From contig NC_060060.1 of NCBI RefSeq assembly GCF_020283565.1, positions 34,348,001 through 34,412,000 on the forward strand: a stretch of 64,000 nucleotides of DNA. Direction: 5' to 3'. Shown piece by piece: positions 23,935 to 34,302 of this stretch. Made by a program: the position numbers and the translations under genes. The notes under the pieces were generated by a model that did no database searches, had not been told where the DNA came from, and saw nothing but the letters and a program-made list of their open reading frames with translations. Position 1 is the first letter of the stretch. Every line of letters begins with the position of its first letter. Origin of the DNA: Trifolium pratense. Its lineage: Eukaryota; Streptophyta; Magnoliopsida; Fabales; Fabaceae.

Positions 23935-24993
23935 TTATTGATCCCTTGATCTAACAGTGATCCAATGATTCCCTGATGCACCATCTTCCAGTTCCCACAT
24001 TGTTGTTCCTTGTGGGGACACAAACTCATTTGTGGTGGAAGAGAACAGGTTCAATCGTCCTGTAATTGGGCTTTGTAATAATTCTTCGTCGTCATCGTCG
24101 TCATCGGTATACTCAAATTGATGAACATCCAAAACAGCTGCAGGTGAGGAAGCAGAGTAGTGTTTGTGATGAGTTAAATTAGTTGAAATAATAAATGGGT
24201 GGTTAAGTAACTCCTGTGCGGTAGGCCTCTTACTGGGATCTCTCACCAAACACCTCCTCAAGAAATCGAAACCTTCCCGAGAGAAATGAAGTGGAAATTG
24301 AGGTATCTCATCACCGCGAGCAATCTTAAACATAGCAGCAATTGGATTTGAAATGTCAGCCCAAGGAGGCCTGCCGGTGGCCATTTCAATAACAGTACAC
24401 CCCAAAGACCATATATCTGCAGCAAAATCGACAACTTTCTCATCACCATTTAATAATACTTCAGGAGCCATCCATAGAGGAGTGCCACCATTAGTAAGAT
24501 TAATACATGATGCTTTGTTCTCTACCCTTTTTGCACACCCTAAATCAGCCAGCTTGACGTTCCCAGAAGAGGCCAAAAGCACATTTTTGCACTTAAGGTC
24601 ACAATGCACAATTCCATGTTTGTGAAGATCATATAACCCAAGGAGAATTTGTCTAGTATACAAACGTACAATATCTTCATCTAATGAACCACCAAATTTG
24701 TTCGACACGTCAGCCAAACTACCCCCGGCCATATATTCCATGAAAACATTCACTACTTTCTTATCATCATCATCATCATACTCTGTCCCTAAACATTGGA
24801 CAATATAGGGTGATGAATTATTTAAACTATTTAGTATATTCACCTCGTTCTTTAGAGCATCATGTCCTACCTCTGAATCTGATGTTTTCACTACGAAAAG
24901 TCCACCGTTCGATTTATTCATGGCTAGATGAACACTGCCAAAAGATCCACATCCAACCATTTTGCCCTTCACCCATTCTATTCTTCCACCCAT
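23935..24993 (-). CDS. MAPKKK-type serine/threonine kinase (plant MAPKKK15-20-like), single exon
   Basis: Intronless, 352 aa from the ATG at 24993; the frame continues five codons upstream without an ATG. The kinase domain covers about residues 5-268: glycine loop GCGSFGSV (14-21), ATP lysine K36, helix-C glutamate E50, catalytic loop HCDLKCKN (130-137, D132 and K134), metal-binding DLG (150-152) in place of the usual DFG, activation segment GGTPLWMAPE (169-178), and DIWSLGCTVIEM. The acidic runs DDDDDKK (73-79) and a DDDDDDEE stretch in the tail come from GAT/GTC-rich codons. Short intronless kinases of this type in Arabidopsis (MAPKKK17/18 group) act in ABA and stress MAPK cascades. Such a role here is inferred from similarity. 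The C-terminal tail (about 270-352) has no domain I recognise. Confidence 0.92.
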   Translation of the reverse strand: MGGRIEWVKGKMVGCGSFGSVHLAMNKSNGGLFVVKTSDSEVGHDALKNEVNILNSLNNSSPYIVQCLGTEYDDDDDKKVVNVFMEYMAGGSLADVSNKFGGSLDEDIVRLYTRQILLGLYDLHKHGIVHCDLKCKNVLLASSGNVKLADLGCAKRVENKASCINLTNGGTPLWMAPEVLLNGDEKVVDFAADIWSLGCTVIEMATGRPPWADISNPIAAMFKIARGDEIPQFPLHFSREGFDFLRRCLVRDPSKRPTAQELLNHPFIISTNLTHHKHYSASSPAAVLDVHQFEYTDDDDDDEELLQSPITGRLNLFSSTTNEFVSPQGTTMWELEDGASGNHWITVRSRDQ

Positions 24994-25971
24994 TTTCTTC
25001 CTTTCCACCGCCGATTACGATGGATGTGTATATTGAAAAATCAATTAATAATTACATCCAGAAATTAATAATTTGATACGGTGGAATTAAGAGAAAGTGA
25101 GATACAAAACAAAAATAGGTTGATGGTGGAGGAAGAAACCTTTGCTTTGTTTATTGTTGGCAATGACATGCAAATTGAGGACATGCAATAAACATTAATT
25201 ACAATTCATTCAAGGTATTGAGATCGATCGATTGAAGAAACAAATGTGGGTAACAAATTAATTATTAGAGCGGTTTCGGAGTATCCGAAAACCGCCCTAA
25301 AGAGAAAAATATACCTCTTTTCCACCAGTACTACTTCAACAAACAAACAAACAAACGCTCGTCGTTCTTAATTTCAGGTTTGCTTAAAGAAGAAGAAGAA
25401 GAAAAAGATGTAACTAACAAAAGCCAGACATATTTATAAATCATAATAATATAATAATAAAATAAAAGGGACAGTTTATGGCCGTTGGCTATCCTTAATC
25501 TCAGAACATTGTCTCGATTTTTTAGTAGTAATAATGGAACCCTTTAAACTTACACCGCTTATTAATCTGTTAGTTTTATTATGATGGTAATCTCTCTCCA
25601 CTAAAACCTTGAGTATCGTACCATTGTTATAACATTCTCAAATCATTTTTCCTATTTTAACTTTACTATTATTAGTTTTCAATTGAAGAATAATCATCAT
25701 AAAATTAAACGCGATGCATACCAAATGATTATAATCACCCCATAACCCATTTGCATCATAAATGATTATGGATAATCACTATGTAAAAAACCACTTTTGT
25801 ATTGTTGCATAAAATTGCCTAAAAACAGTTGTTATAGAAGGGACAACTTTAACTTTGTTTATCCCTAATCATGTCCTTACTTTTGTTTATAAATATAATC
25901 GTTTCAAGGTGGTCAATGTAATTTCCTCTTTTATAATTATGCGTATTGAATAGGTTCAAAGTATTTACTTA
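24994..25971 (-). promoter_or_regulatory. 5' leader and upstream region of the kinase gene
   Basis: Mixed then AT-rich sequence with a CTT-rich tract on the minus strand (about 25389-25405) and CAAA repeats at 25340-25356. No other ORF of note. No promoter element placed with confidence. Confidence 0.35.
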
Positions 25972-26668
25972 GACTATCTTCAATGGTGTAGTACCTATTA
26001 GGTACTTATTAGGTACCACCATTGGAGTATCACCCATTTGAGTATCTATTAGGTATCACTTCTAAAATAAGAAATCTTTTTCCTCTTGGACCCACCTTAT
26101 TTTTCATTAAAATATTCTTTTCATGGGACCCACTTTATTTTATATATTCAATCTGAATTAATGGATATTTACACAAAACACAAATTTTTTTTTGGTACAT
26201 CACAAAAGCACAATTTTTGAATAGGCGGACTCATCTTCAACTTCAACATGATCTTGTTGAGCATATTTGACAACGTTTTGGGCATGATGATCAACAAAAT
26301 TAATTGTTTTTAAAATTATGTAATGTTATTTTAAATTATTTTTTAATTATGTAATTCTTAAAATTTGGCAATATTATTTTAAATTAAATTTAGAATTTTA
26401 ATTATTTTTTTGAATTATAAAAATAAAATAGTACATATTTGTAATTTTATCATTCAATCAATTTATATTATAAAATAGATAATTAAATAAAAAGCTATTG
26501 TAATGACGTGGAGTTATTGATGTGACCTATTTTAGAACTTTTTAAGAAGTGCTAGGTTGGAGGGGTTGAATACCTATTAGGTACTATTATTAAAAAATAA
26601 TAAATTAGTGATGTGTCCATGTGAGACCCATTTAAGTACTCAAATTTGGAGTTCTTCATTGTGGATGT
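25972..26668. repeat. MITE-like repeat, longer relative of 23362-23707
   Basis: Begins TCTTCAATGGTGTAGTACCT and ends near GTACTCAAATTTGGAGTTCT. Shared internal blocks: TGCTAGGTTGGAGGGGTTGA and AATACCTATTAGGTACTATT. It is about twice as long as the copy at 23362, so one is deleted or the other has an insertion. Confidence 0.5.
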
Positions 26669-27087
26669 TCTTATAGATTTGTTTTTTTTACTAATACATT
26701 GATTTGATGAATTGGTCTTCAATGAAATTTATTTTAAGTTTCTTATCTAATGTATTGTTTTGATGAATTAGTCTTCAACGAAATTTATTTTAGTTTTCTA
26801 TTTACCAATAATATTAGAGCATGAATTTTATATCACAAGCAAATGGAGTAATACTTCTCACTTAATTAGACTAACTACAATTTAGTAATTCTAACTTCTA
26901 TGTATTAATTAACGATTCACTCTTAGATTGATTGCGACTTAAGAATTCCAATTTTAATGATAAAATAGTTCAATCTCATCTAATTACATTAATTTTCACT
27001 TAGAAATTCTAATTTCACAATACAACAGAGTAATATAATCTAAGTTTTAGCATAAATAAATTTCAATTTTTTTTTTTTGACAAGAAT
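26669..27087. other. Gene-free AT-rich spacer
   Basis: Contains a small direct duplication: blocks TTTGATGAATTGGTCTTCAA and TTTGATGAATTAGTCTTCAA at about 26702 and 26758. Nothing else recognised. Confidence 0.45.
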
Positions 27088-27390
27088 AAATTTCAAATTT
27101 TATATCTCTAAAAAACGCACGGGCTGTAAGATTTTATGTAACCTTTATTTTACGATGTATGTTTTGTGTATCCATTTTGTTTATCCATTAAATTTAATAT
27201 TAAATTTCAAATTTTATATCTCTAAAAAACGCACTGGGCTGTAAGATTTTAGGTAGTCTTTATTATACGCTCTATGTTTTGTGTATCCATTTTGTTTATC
27301 CATTAAATTTAATATTAATTTTCAAAATTTATATCTATAAAAAATGCACGGGGGTTTTATGATTTTATGTAGCCTTTATTATATTTTCCT
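27088..27390 (+). repeat. 114-bp tandem repeat, two full copies and one partial
   Basis: Units start at 27088, 27202 and about 27316. Each has TTCAAATTTTATATCTCTAA, then an ACGCAC(G/T)GG core, then TTTTGTGTATCCATTTTGTT. Copy 3 is truncated and more diverged. The ACGCACGGG motif recalls the GC-rich hairpins near Helitron 3' ends, but no terminus is evident. Confidence 0.75.
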
Positions 27391-27918
27391 TATTATATGG
27401 TTGTATTATGTTAATAATTAACATTTGTCTAATTGTTATATTTAAAAAATCTTATGTCATTATTTAATCATATAATCTTAAGTGTTGTATTTAATTAGAT
27501 AAAGATTATCTCTCTAATCTAATGACATTGTCGTATTATATTTAGTTTAATTTATAATGATATCGGAATATTATATGAAATTATTTATTGGTTGTACTAA
27601 CAAACGAAATATAAAATCATATCATATAAATAAATTCTTTTCTGTGCGTTGTAGTGGTAGAAAATCTAGTTATATACAAACATAGACACGCTATGATAGG
27701 ATCAAGATTCTCTACCATTTATTTTCCTATATTTGGCAAATATTTGTGAAATCATTGTGCGTACGTGCCTTTCTTGTAATGTTGTAAAGACAAAAACTCA
27801 AAAATATCTATTATAAAAAAGCTCTCCAAGTGAGGAGCTTGTTTTTCTAAATTCAATAATTCATCCATTCTCGAATACATTACAATTCTTTTGCATAGCT
27901 ACCATCCAGTGTACTACT

Positions 27919-29412
27919 ATGGAACATCCTAATCTCGAAGGCTTATCGCTGCATGAAGAGGAGGAGGGGTTTCGGTTCGACTTTGAAGAGGAAGAAGATG
28001 AACAAGTAGATCTCCGATGGTGCCTTGTTGGACGATTTATTTGTGAGAGATCAATTCATTTCAACTCCATGAAAATAAGAATGGCGGATCTTTGGAAACC
28101 AGTGAGGGGAGTAACGATTAAGGAGGCAAAGGCAGGAAAAATCTTATTTCACTTCGCTCATCCATTGGATATGGAGGCAATTCTTAATGGTGGTCCATGG
28201 ACATTTGACAACAACATGTTAATCTTGGAGCAAGTTCAATTAGGAATGCAAATTGAACAAATACCGCTTTTCCATATCAATATGTGGGTCAGAGTCCATG
28301 ATCTTCCAATGGGTCTGATGAAGGAGAAGGTTGGCATTACGTTGGCTAATTACGTCGGATCATTTATGGAGTATGACAAGAACAACAATTCCACTTTTTG
28401 GAGAGAATATATGCGGATTCGGGTGAGGATTGATGTTCGATTGCCACTTAAGAAAGACACTAAAGTGATGAACAAGGAGGGGAAATGGTGTACGGTGAAT
28501 TTCAAGTATGAAAAGTTGGGAACTTTTTGCTTCGTTTGTGGAATTATGGGTCACGCAGAAAATAAGTGTGAAATTCGTTTCTCTATGGAGCAAGATGATG
28601 GAGTTAGAGAGTGGTCAGCTGAGCTTCGAGCGGAGTCAAAATCACGAGGTGGAAGACCTGTTTCGCGGTGGCTACGGGAGGAGAGAGGTGGTTCGACGAG
28701 ACAAGGTGGTGCTGACGTGGCTGGGCAATCAATTCCTCCAGCTAACAACACTGCAGATCCCACAGTTGCTGATTTGGATCCCAATGATCAACACAATTTT
28801 CATAACCGCTCTAATTCCAATCAAGCAGCAATTATTAGTAGACAAAACCATTCATCACCCATTAATATCAATTCGGCTGTTAATGACATAGCTACCAAGC
28901 CTCCCTTTGAAACCGTCCCATCCATATTTACTACAGACAACATTCCCAAAACATTCCTCAACAATAACTCTCCTTTAACCAATCATCAATTCAGTCCCAT
29001 CATCATCAATCAACCAGAAAAGGCAACCCATGATATACCATCATTAACCCATCAATTGATATCTTTCAATAGCCAACCTATTCCACGTGCCCCACAACCA
29101 GTCAAATCCTTATCCACAAAAAACCAACGAGCCTTAATTCACAAAAACACAACATCTAGACCCGACCCATCAATAGTAACCAACCCAAACCTAAACCGAC
29201 CCAGACCCGAAAAAAAACCCAAAACTCTCTCCAACCCGACTCAGAACTCGGCTGAACCAATTGCAACCCAGATGGATACAGTTGACACAGAGACTCAGAG
29301 TGAGAAAAAGAGAAGAAGAGATGAGGGTAACGCAAATAACGTTACAAGTTTAAAGACTTCAGAGCATTTTTTAACGGCAGGTCCTGGCAGCCAGGCCTGC
29401 CGGGACCAATGA
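27919..29412 (+). CDS. LINE ORF1: DUF4283 and zinc-knuckle RNA-binding protein
   Basis: 497 aa. The N-terminal region (about 30-180; WCLVGRFICERSIHFNSMK, GGPWTFDNNMLILEQ) is the DUF4283 fold found in plant LINE ORF1 proteins. A CCHC zinc knuckle with exact CX2CX4HX4C spacing follows at about 204-217 (CFVCGIMGHAENKC). The C-terminal half is low-complexity, rich in Asn, Pro, Ser and Thr, ending in a basic patch (EKKRRRDE). In L1-type LINEs, ORF1 coats element RNA. Its TGA overlaps the ORF2 ATG (ATGA, 29409-29412), which suggests coupled termination-reinitiation. Confidence 0.9.
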   Translation: MEHPNLEGLSLHEEEEGFRFDFEEEEDEQVDLRWCLVGRFICERSIHFNSMKIRMADLWKPVRGVTIKEAKAGKILFHFAHPLDMEAILNGGPWTFDNNMLILEQVQLGMQIEQIPLFHINMWVRVHDLPMGLMKEKVGITLANYVGSFMEYDKNNNSTFWREYMRIRVRIDVRLPLKKDTKVMNKEGKWCTVNFKYEKLGTFCFVCGIMGHAENKCEIRFSMEQDDGVREWSAELRAESKSRGGRPVSRWLREERGGSTRQGGADVAGQSIPPANNTADPTVADLDPNDQHNFHNRSNSNQAAIISRQNHSSPININSAVNDIATKPPFETVPSIFTTDNIPKTFLNNNSPLTNHQFSPIIINQPEKATHDIPSLTHQLISFNSQPIPRAPQPVKSLSTKNQRALIHKNTTSRPDPSIVTNPNLNRPRPEKKPKTLSNPTQNSAEPIATQMDTVDTETQSEKKRRRDEGNANNVTSLKTSEHFLTAGPGSQACRDQ

Positions 29413-32400
29413 AGATCCTTAGTTGGAATTGCCGGGGTCTGAGCAACCCGAGTGCAATTCCTAACCTTCGTAGTATTGCTCAAGGTCACCAACCCGATAT
29501 CTTGTTTTTGTCTGAAACTCTGTCTAAAAAGCAAAATACGGAGCGCATCCGTGTGAACTTGAAATACAATTCATGTTTGTCAGTAGATGTTGAAGGACGC
29601 AGTGGGGGTTTATCGGTTATGTGGAAAGACACTATCAGTTGCAGAGTGTTGAACTACTCTAGAAACTTTATCAATCTTATTGTGAAAGAGAAGGAGGAGG
29701 AAGAATGGCGGTTGACTTGTTATTATGGTTATCCAGAAAGAGGTAGAAGAAGACAGGCCTGGGACCTTTTAAGAGAACTGCGAGATATGTCAGAACTGCC
29801 ATGGTGTATTGTAGGGGATTTCAATGACTTGCTGGCTCAGGATGATAAAAGAGGTATTCATCCGCATCCTAATTGGTTGTGCAATGGTTTCCGCAATGCA
29901 GTTTGTGATTGTGACCTTAAAGATATTTATTTGGAGGGGTATCCCTATACTTGGATTAAAAGTCGAGGCACGCCAAATGTTATTGAAGAGAGACTTGATA
30001 GGGCCATGGCTACTTCTAATTGGCTCATGTTATATCCAAGTGTCAAGTTAGTGAACCTCCTAACCTCTCATTCTGACCATAATCCTATTTTGCTCCAAAC
30101 GTCATCCATGGAAAGGAATGGGAAAAATCACGTTTTCCGGTTTGAAAATAGCTGGCTGGAAGAGGAGGATATCGATGAGGTAGTGGAAGATGGCTGGGGT
30201 AGGGGGAGAAGTGATGACATTATCAGTAAAACGGTGAGGTGTGCGAAGACACTTACAAGGTGGGGGAGAAGGAAGAGGATGAGATTCAAACAAGAAGTGT
30301 TGGAGTGTAGTGATGAGATGGAAAGACTGCGAGGGTGCCATGACTCGACAAATTCAGGGCGGTTTATAGAGTTACAGGAGAAACATGCGAGACTGTTAGT
30401 TCAGGAAGAAGCTTATTGGAGGCAGAGGGCAAAGATGCATTGGTTAAAAAACGGGGACTTAAATACAAAATTTTTTCACATGTCGGCCTCATGTAGGCAA
30501 CGGGCAAAGAAGATAGGAAAGCTTGTGAATGAAGAGAATGTTACGGTCACAACTCAGCCAGAACTATGTGAGGTAGCATTAAACTATTTTAACCACCTCT
30601 TTAAATCTAATCCTTCCACACATGATCCGATACTTTCGCTGATTACTCCGATAATAACCCAAGAGGATAATGAAAAACTTGTGATGCCTATCACTAGAGA
30701 AGAGTTGAAGGAAGCCTTGTTCCAAATGCATCCGGATAAGGCACCTGGTCCGGACGGTTTTAACCCAGCTTTCTATCAACATTTTTGGAATTTATGTGGA
30801 AATGATGTCTTTGAAGCAGCAACAAATTGGTTGGAAAGAGGATACTTCCCGGCATCTTTGAATGAAACAAATATTTGTCTGATTCCTAAATGTGATAATC
30901 CATTGTCGATGAAGGACTTGCGGCCTATATCTCTATGCAACGTACTTTATAAAATGATATCCAAATTGCTGGCAAATAGATTAAAGGGCTGCCTTGACAA
31001 ATGTGTTTCGGAGGAACAGTCGGCATTTATTGAGGGGAGATCGATCCTTGACAACGCTCTTATTGCGATCGAGGTTATTCATGCGCTTAAGAGAAGAACC
31101 CGTGGCATGAAGAGTGAACTGGCTCTTAAAATTGATATCAGCAAGGCTTATGATAAAGTTGATTGGGGGTTCATGCGTGGTATGCTTGAAAGATTGGGAT
31201 TTTCTAATAAGTGGATTCATTGGATGATGCTATGCGTTAGTTCTGTTAATTATTCAGTTTTGGTGAATTACGAGAAAGTGGGCCCTATATTTCCCGGTAG
31301 GGGGTTAAGGCAGGGAGACCCTCTCTCACCTTACCTCTTTATTTTGATTACTGAGGGACTGACGACTTTAATCAAAAGATCAATAGCTAATGGAGACTTG
31401 CATGGAGTACAGATTTGCAGAGGGGCATCGACGGTGTCCCACCTCCTTTTTGCTGATGATTGCTTTTTGTTTTGCAGGGCCACAATAGCAGAAACCAATC
31501 ATTTGATGAGTATACTTAAGACCTACGAAGATGCGTCGGGGCAAGAAATTAATTTGACAAAGTCGGAGGTTTTCTTTAGCAGGAACCTGAGTGTAGCAGC
31601 CCAGGAAGATCTTTCAAAAATAATGGGAGTTAGACATGTTCTCGGGACTAGTAATTATCTTGGTCTCCCTTCTATGATTGGTAGGAAAAAGAAGGAGGTT
31701 TTCGCTTTTGTTAAGGACAGAATTTGGAAACGTATAAATTCATGGAGAGGGAGAGCCTTGTCAAGAGCAGGGAAAGAGGTAATGATCAAATCAGTTTTAC
31801 AAGCAATACCGTCCTATGTAATGAGTGTTTATCTTCTTCCGGACTCGACAATCAAAGACATTGAGAGAATGATGAATTCCTTTTGGTGGGGAGGCGGTTC
31901 TAATAATAAAGGAATCCGGTGGCTAGCTTGGGATCGAATGATACATCCAAAGACTCGAGGCGGTCTGGGGTTCCGGGATATCTATGCTTTCAATTTAGCA
32001 ATGATAGCTAAGCAAGGATGGAATCTTATGACAAAACCGCACACACTTGTGGCCAAACTCTACAAAGCAAGGTACTTTCCGAATTCCACTCTTTTTGAGG
32101 CTAAAATTGGTCATAATCCGAGCTATGCTTGGAGAGGCATTTGGAAATCTCGAGAAATTCTTATGAATGGTTGTAGGTGGAGTGTTGGAAGTGGAACTAA
32201 TATTAAAGTCATGAGTGACCCGTGGTTGAGAGGACAAGGTAATGCGTGGCTTCCTTCACCGCAAACTCAAGGTGTGCATAATCTTACTGTTAATGATCTT
32301 ATGGTTCCTAATATGAAGATGTGGGATAAAGCAAAAATTGATTCCATATTTCCTTTGCATATTGTAAACTGTATTCTTGAGACTCCTTTACATGATATGC

Positions 32401-33485
32401 TTGAGAATGATAAACTGATTTGGGCCGATGATATGCATGGTCATTATAGTGTTAAAAGTGGATATAAACTAATGATGAATGTTACAGGCAAAGCTGATAT
32501 GAGTTTTCAACAGAGAGATTGGGGCAGCCTTTGGGCAATCCGTTCACCTCCAAAAGCTAAACATCTCCTATGGAGGATTGCTAAAGGGTGCTTACCTACC
32601 CGTATGCGACTACAAGAGAAGCGTGTTTCTTGTCCGTTATTATGTCCACTTTGTAATCAACATAACGAAGATGATTGGCATGTATTATTCGGATGTGCAA
32701 CTAGCAGTCAAGCTCGACAATCAGCATGTTTAGAGCAGGTTATCTTGCCTCGGCTTCAGCGGTTTAGCAGTGCATCAGATGTGATTTTTGATATCTGCTC
32801 AAATGAAAGTCAGGAAACAGCAGGAAGTTTTGCTATGTTAGTATGGGTGCTATGGAATAATAGGAACAATTGTGTCTGGAACGATATGAATGAATCCGGA
32901 TCATGCTTAGGAATTAAAGCACGACATTTATGGGCTGAATGGCTCTCGGTTGCGCAGGTACAGCAAAGTAGCAGCCAATCTGATCAAAACCAGCAGGCTA
33001 CCCGATGGCAAAAACCAGTCCAAGGTTGGTACAAGTGCAACGTCGATGCGGCATTTCATAAAGAGCAAAACAGGACCAGTTTCGGATGGTGCATTCGTGA
33101 TGATGAAGGTCAGTTTGTCAAGGCGGAGACGGCGTGGATGATGGGCAATTGCAGCATTGTAGAAGGTGAATCCCTAGCCTTACTTGAAGCATTGAAAGCA
33201 TTGGAACAAAGTGGCAAAACTCATGTTATTATTGAAACGGATTCTAAAAATGTGGTGGATGCAATTCGTCATTTACGCGGTGGAAGCTCTGAATTTAGTT
33301 CCATTATTCGCCTTATTAATAATATTCTGTTATGTAATTCAAACTTCAAGGTTGAGTTTGTTAAGCGGCAAGCGAACATGGTTGCTCACACCCTTGCTAG
33401 GGCGGCCATTTCTTGGTCTAGCCGCTGTACTTTTGAATCCTTACCTACTTGTATTTCTTTGTTATTGAGTAATGAAATGAGATAG
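29409..33485 (+). CDS. LINE ORF2: endonuclease, reverse transcriptase and RNase H polyprotein
   Basis: 1358 aa without a stop. An APE-type endonuclease lies at about 1-230, with NCRGLSNP, LSETLS, GDFND and SDHNP (catalytic E, D and H). Reverse transcriptase lies at about 440-740, with PDKAPGPDG, LRPISLCNVLYK, EEQSAFIEGRSI, KIDISKAYDKVDW, GLRQGDPLSPYLF and the catalytic FADD at about 681-684. A zf-RVT domain follows at about 1000-1100 (WRIAKGCLPTRMRL, CPLCNQHNEDDWHVLFGC). A C-terminal RNase H domain covers about 1210-1335 (NVDAAF, EGESLALLEAL, IETDSKNVVDAI, ANMVAHTLAR). An RNase H domain of this kind is typical of one group of plant L1 elements. All expected catalytic motifs are present. Confidence 0.95.
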   Translation: MKILSWNCRGLSNPSAIPNLRSIAQGHQPDILFLSETLSKKQNTERIRVNLKYNSCLSVDVEGRSGGLSVMWKDTISCRVLNYSRNFINLIVKEKEEEEWRLTCYYGYPERGRRRQAWDLLRELRDMSELPWCIVGDFNDLLAQDDKRGIHPHPNWLCNGFRNAVCDCDLKDIYLEGYPYTWIKSRGTPNVIEERLDRAMATSNWLMLYPSVKLVNLLTSHSDHNPILLQTSSMERNGKNHVFRFENSWLEEEDIDEVVEDGWGRGRSDDIISKTVRCAKTLTRWGRRKRMRFKQEVLECSDEMERLRGCHDSTNSGRFIELQEKHARLLVQEEAYWRQRAKMHWLKNGDLNTKFFHMSASCRQRAKKIGKLVNEENVTVTTQPELCEVALNYFNHLFKSNPSTHDPILSLITPIITQEDNEKLVMPITREELKEALFQMHPDKAPGPDGFNPAFYQHFWNLCGNDVFEAATNWLERGYFPASLNETNICLIPKCDNPLSMKDLRPISLCNVLYKMISKLLANRLKGCLDKCVSEEQSAFIEGRSILDNALIAIEVIHALKRRTRGMKSELALKIDISKAYDKVDWGFMRGMLERLGFSNKWIHWMMLCVSSVNYSVLVNYEKVGPIFPGRGLRQGDPLSPYLFILITEGLTTLIKRSIANGDLHGVQICRGASTVSHLLFADDCFLFCRATIAETNHLMSILKTYEDASGQEINLTKSEVFFSRNLSVAAQEDLSKIMGVRHVLGTSNYLGLPSMIGRKKKEVFAFVKDRIWKRINSWRGRALSRAGKEVMIKSVLQAIPSYVMSVYLLPDSTIKDIERMMNSFWWGGGSNNKGIRWLAWDRMIHPKTRGGLGFRDIYAFNLAMIAKQGWNLMTKPHTLVAKLYKARYFPNSTLFEAKIGHNPSYAWRGIWKSREILMNGCRWSVGSGTNIKVMSDPWLRGQGNAWLPSPQTQGVHNLTVNDLMVPNMKMWDKAKIDSIFPLHIVNCILETPLHDMLENDKLIWADDMHGHYSVKSGYKLMMNVTGKADMSFQQRDWGSLWAIRSPPKAKHLLWRIAKGCLPTRMRLQEKRVSCPLLCPLCNQHNEDDWHVLFGCATSSQARQSACLEQVILPRLQRFSSASDVIFDICSNESQETAGSFAMLVWVLWNNRNNCVWNDMNESGSCLGIKARHLWAEWLSVAQVQQSSSQSDQNQQATRWQKPVQGWYKCNVDAAFHKEQNRTSFGWCIRDDEGQFVKAETAWMMGNCSIVEGESLALLEALKALEQSGKTHVIIETDSKNVVDAIRHLRGGSSEFSSIIRLINNILLCNSNFKVEFVKRQANMVAHTLARAAISWSSRCTFESLPTCISLLLSNEMR

Positions 33486-33689
33486 TTTATTGAGCGTCAA
33501 AAAAAAAAAATAAAATAAAATAAAATAAAAACTCAAAACGATCCTAATCTTTTGCCTAAATGTAGGAAATATATAAGGATTTTTAATTCTAGAAAATAAA
33601 AATCTAAATAGAACAGAACAAGTATAGATTGGATTATTATAGACACAATAATTAACTGTTAACCCCAAAATGAGGTGATAATAGATTAT

Positions 33690-33856
33690 TTACATGGCAC
33701 AAACAAAGTATCCAAAAAGTTTTTAAAAAAAAATTTATCTAATAGTCGTGACTAGAAATTTCATCGTAAAGATGAATAAGTAGAGTGTCCGGGATTCGAA
33801 CCCCGACTCCTGCATAATATATGTGATGTCCCTACCAACTGAGTTAAACTCGTGAA
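33690..33856 (-). mobile_element. tRNA-derived SINE (minus strand)
   Basis: On the minus strand an A-box-like TTTAACTCAGTTGGTAGGGA is followed about 35 bases later by a B box GGGTTCGAATCCC. The body then reads CACTCTACTTATTCATCTTT and CGATGAAATTTCTAGTCAC, a layout I recognise from legume SINEs. It cannot fold as a functional tRNA: no acceptor stem, and a long middle. Confidence 0.75.
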
Positions 33857-34302
33857 GAAAATAAAAAGTTAGTCTTCTACAATATGAGAAAATAATGTTT
33901 GAATCTTACTGCTTTAGTGCTAATATGGTAGAAAACGGTTGAGACCTATCAAGTTCTCCCACCCTAGACTAAGTTTAATTATGTGTTCGGATGAAAGGCA
34001 AAAACAAAGTTAATAGATTTAGATTATACTACATCAATTTTAGCTTGAATGAATGAAACAAGATATATAATCTACGTCACATATATTATGTGGTGATACC
34101 ATCACATATATACGAAAATACAAACTGTCGTGTTTATGTAGTGATAAATTATGTGCATATACAACCTTCATTGCTGTTATTTACAAACAAATAGTGTGCA
34201 TAAGCAAAGTTACGTTCATCTATAAATCCATTTTAGCTTGTAACAGAACTGATCTTGTATCAAGTCATCCAGTCCAATTCAATGTTTTATGTAAAACTCT
34301 AA

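Larger units (their letters stand above)
27792..33538 (+). mobile_element. Full-length L1-type LINE with 12-bp TSDs
   Basis: Flanked by direct repeats AAAAACTCAAAA at 27792-27803 and 33527-33538. Between them are a 5' UTR of about 115 bp, two long uninterrupted ORFs, a 3' UTR of about 17 bp ending GAGCGTC, and a tail of A12 followed by TAAAA repeats. The A-rich tail and variable-length TSD are the marks of target-primed reverse transcription. The 5' UTR holds a short hairpin (AAGCTC...GAGCTT, 27819-27841). Both ORFs are open, so the insertion looks young and may be competent. Activity is not shown by sequence alone. Confidence 0.9.

Noticed and set aside
33780..33850. tRNA gene on the minus strand
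   Set aside because: A and B boxes are present, but the spacing is too long and there is no acceptor stem. The downstream body fits a SINE.
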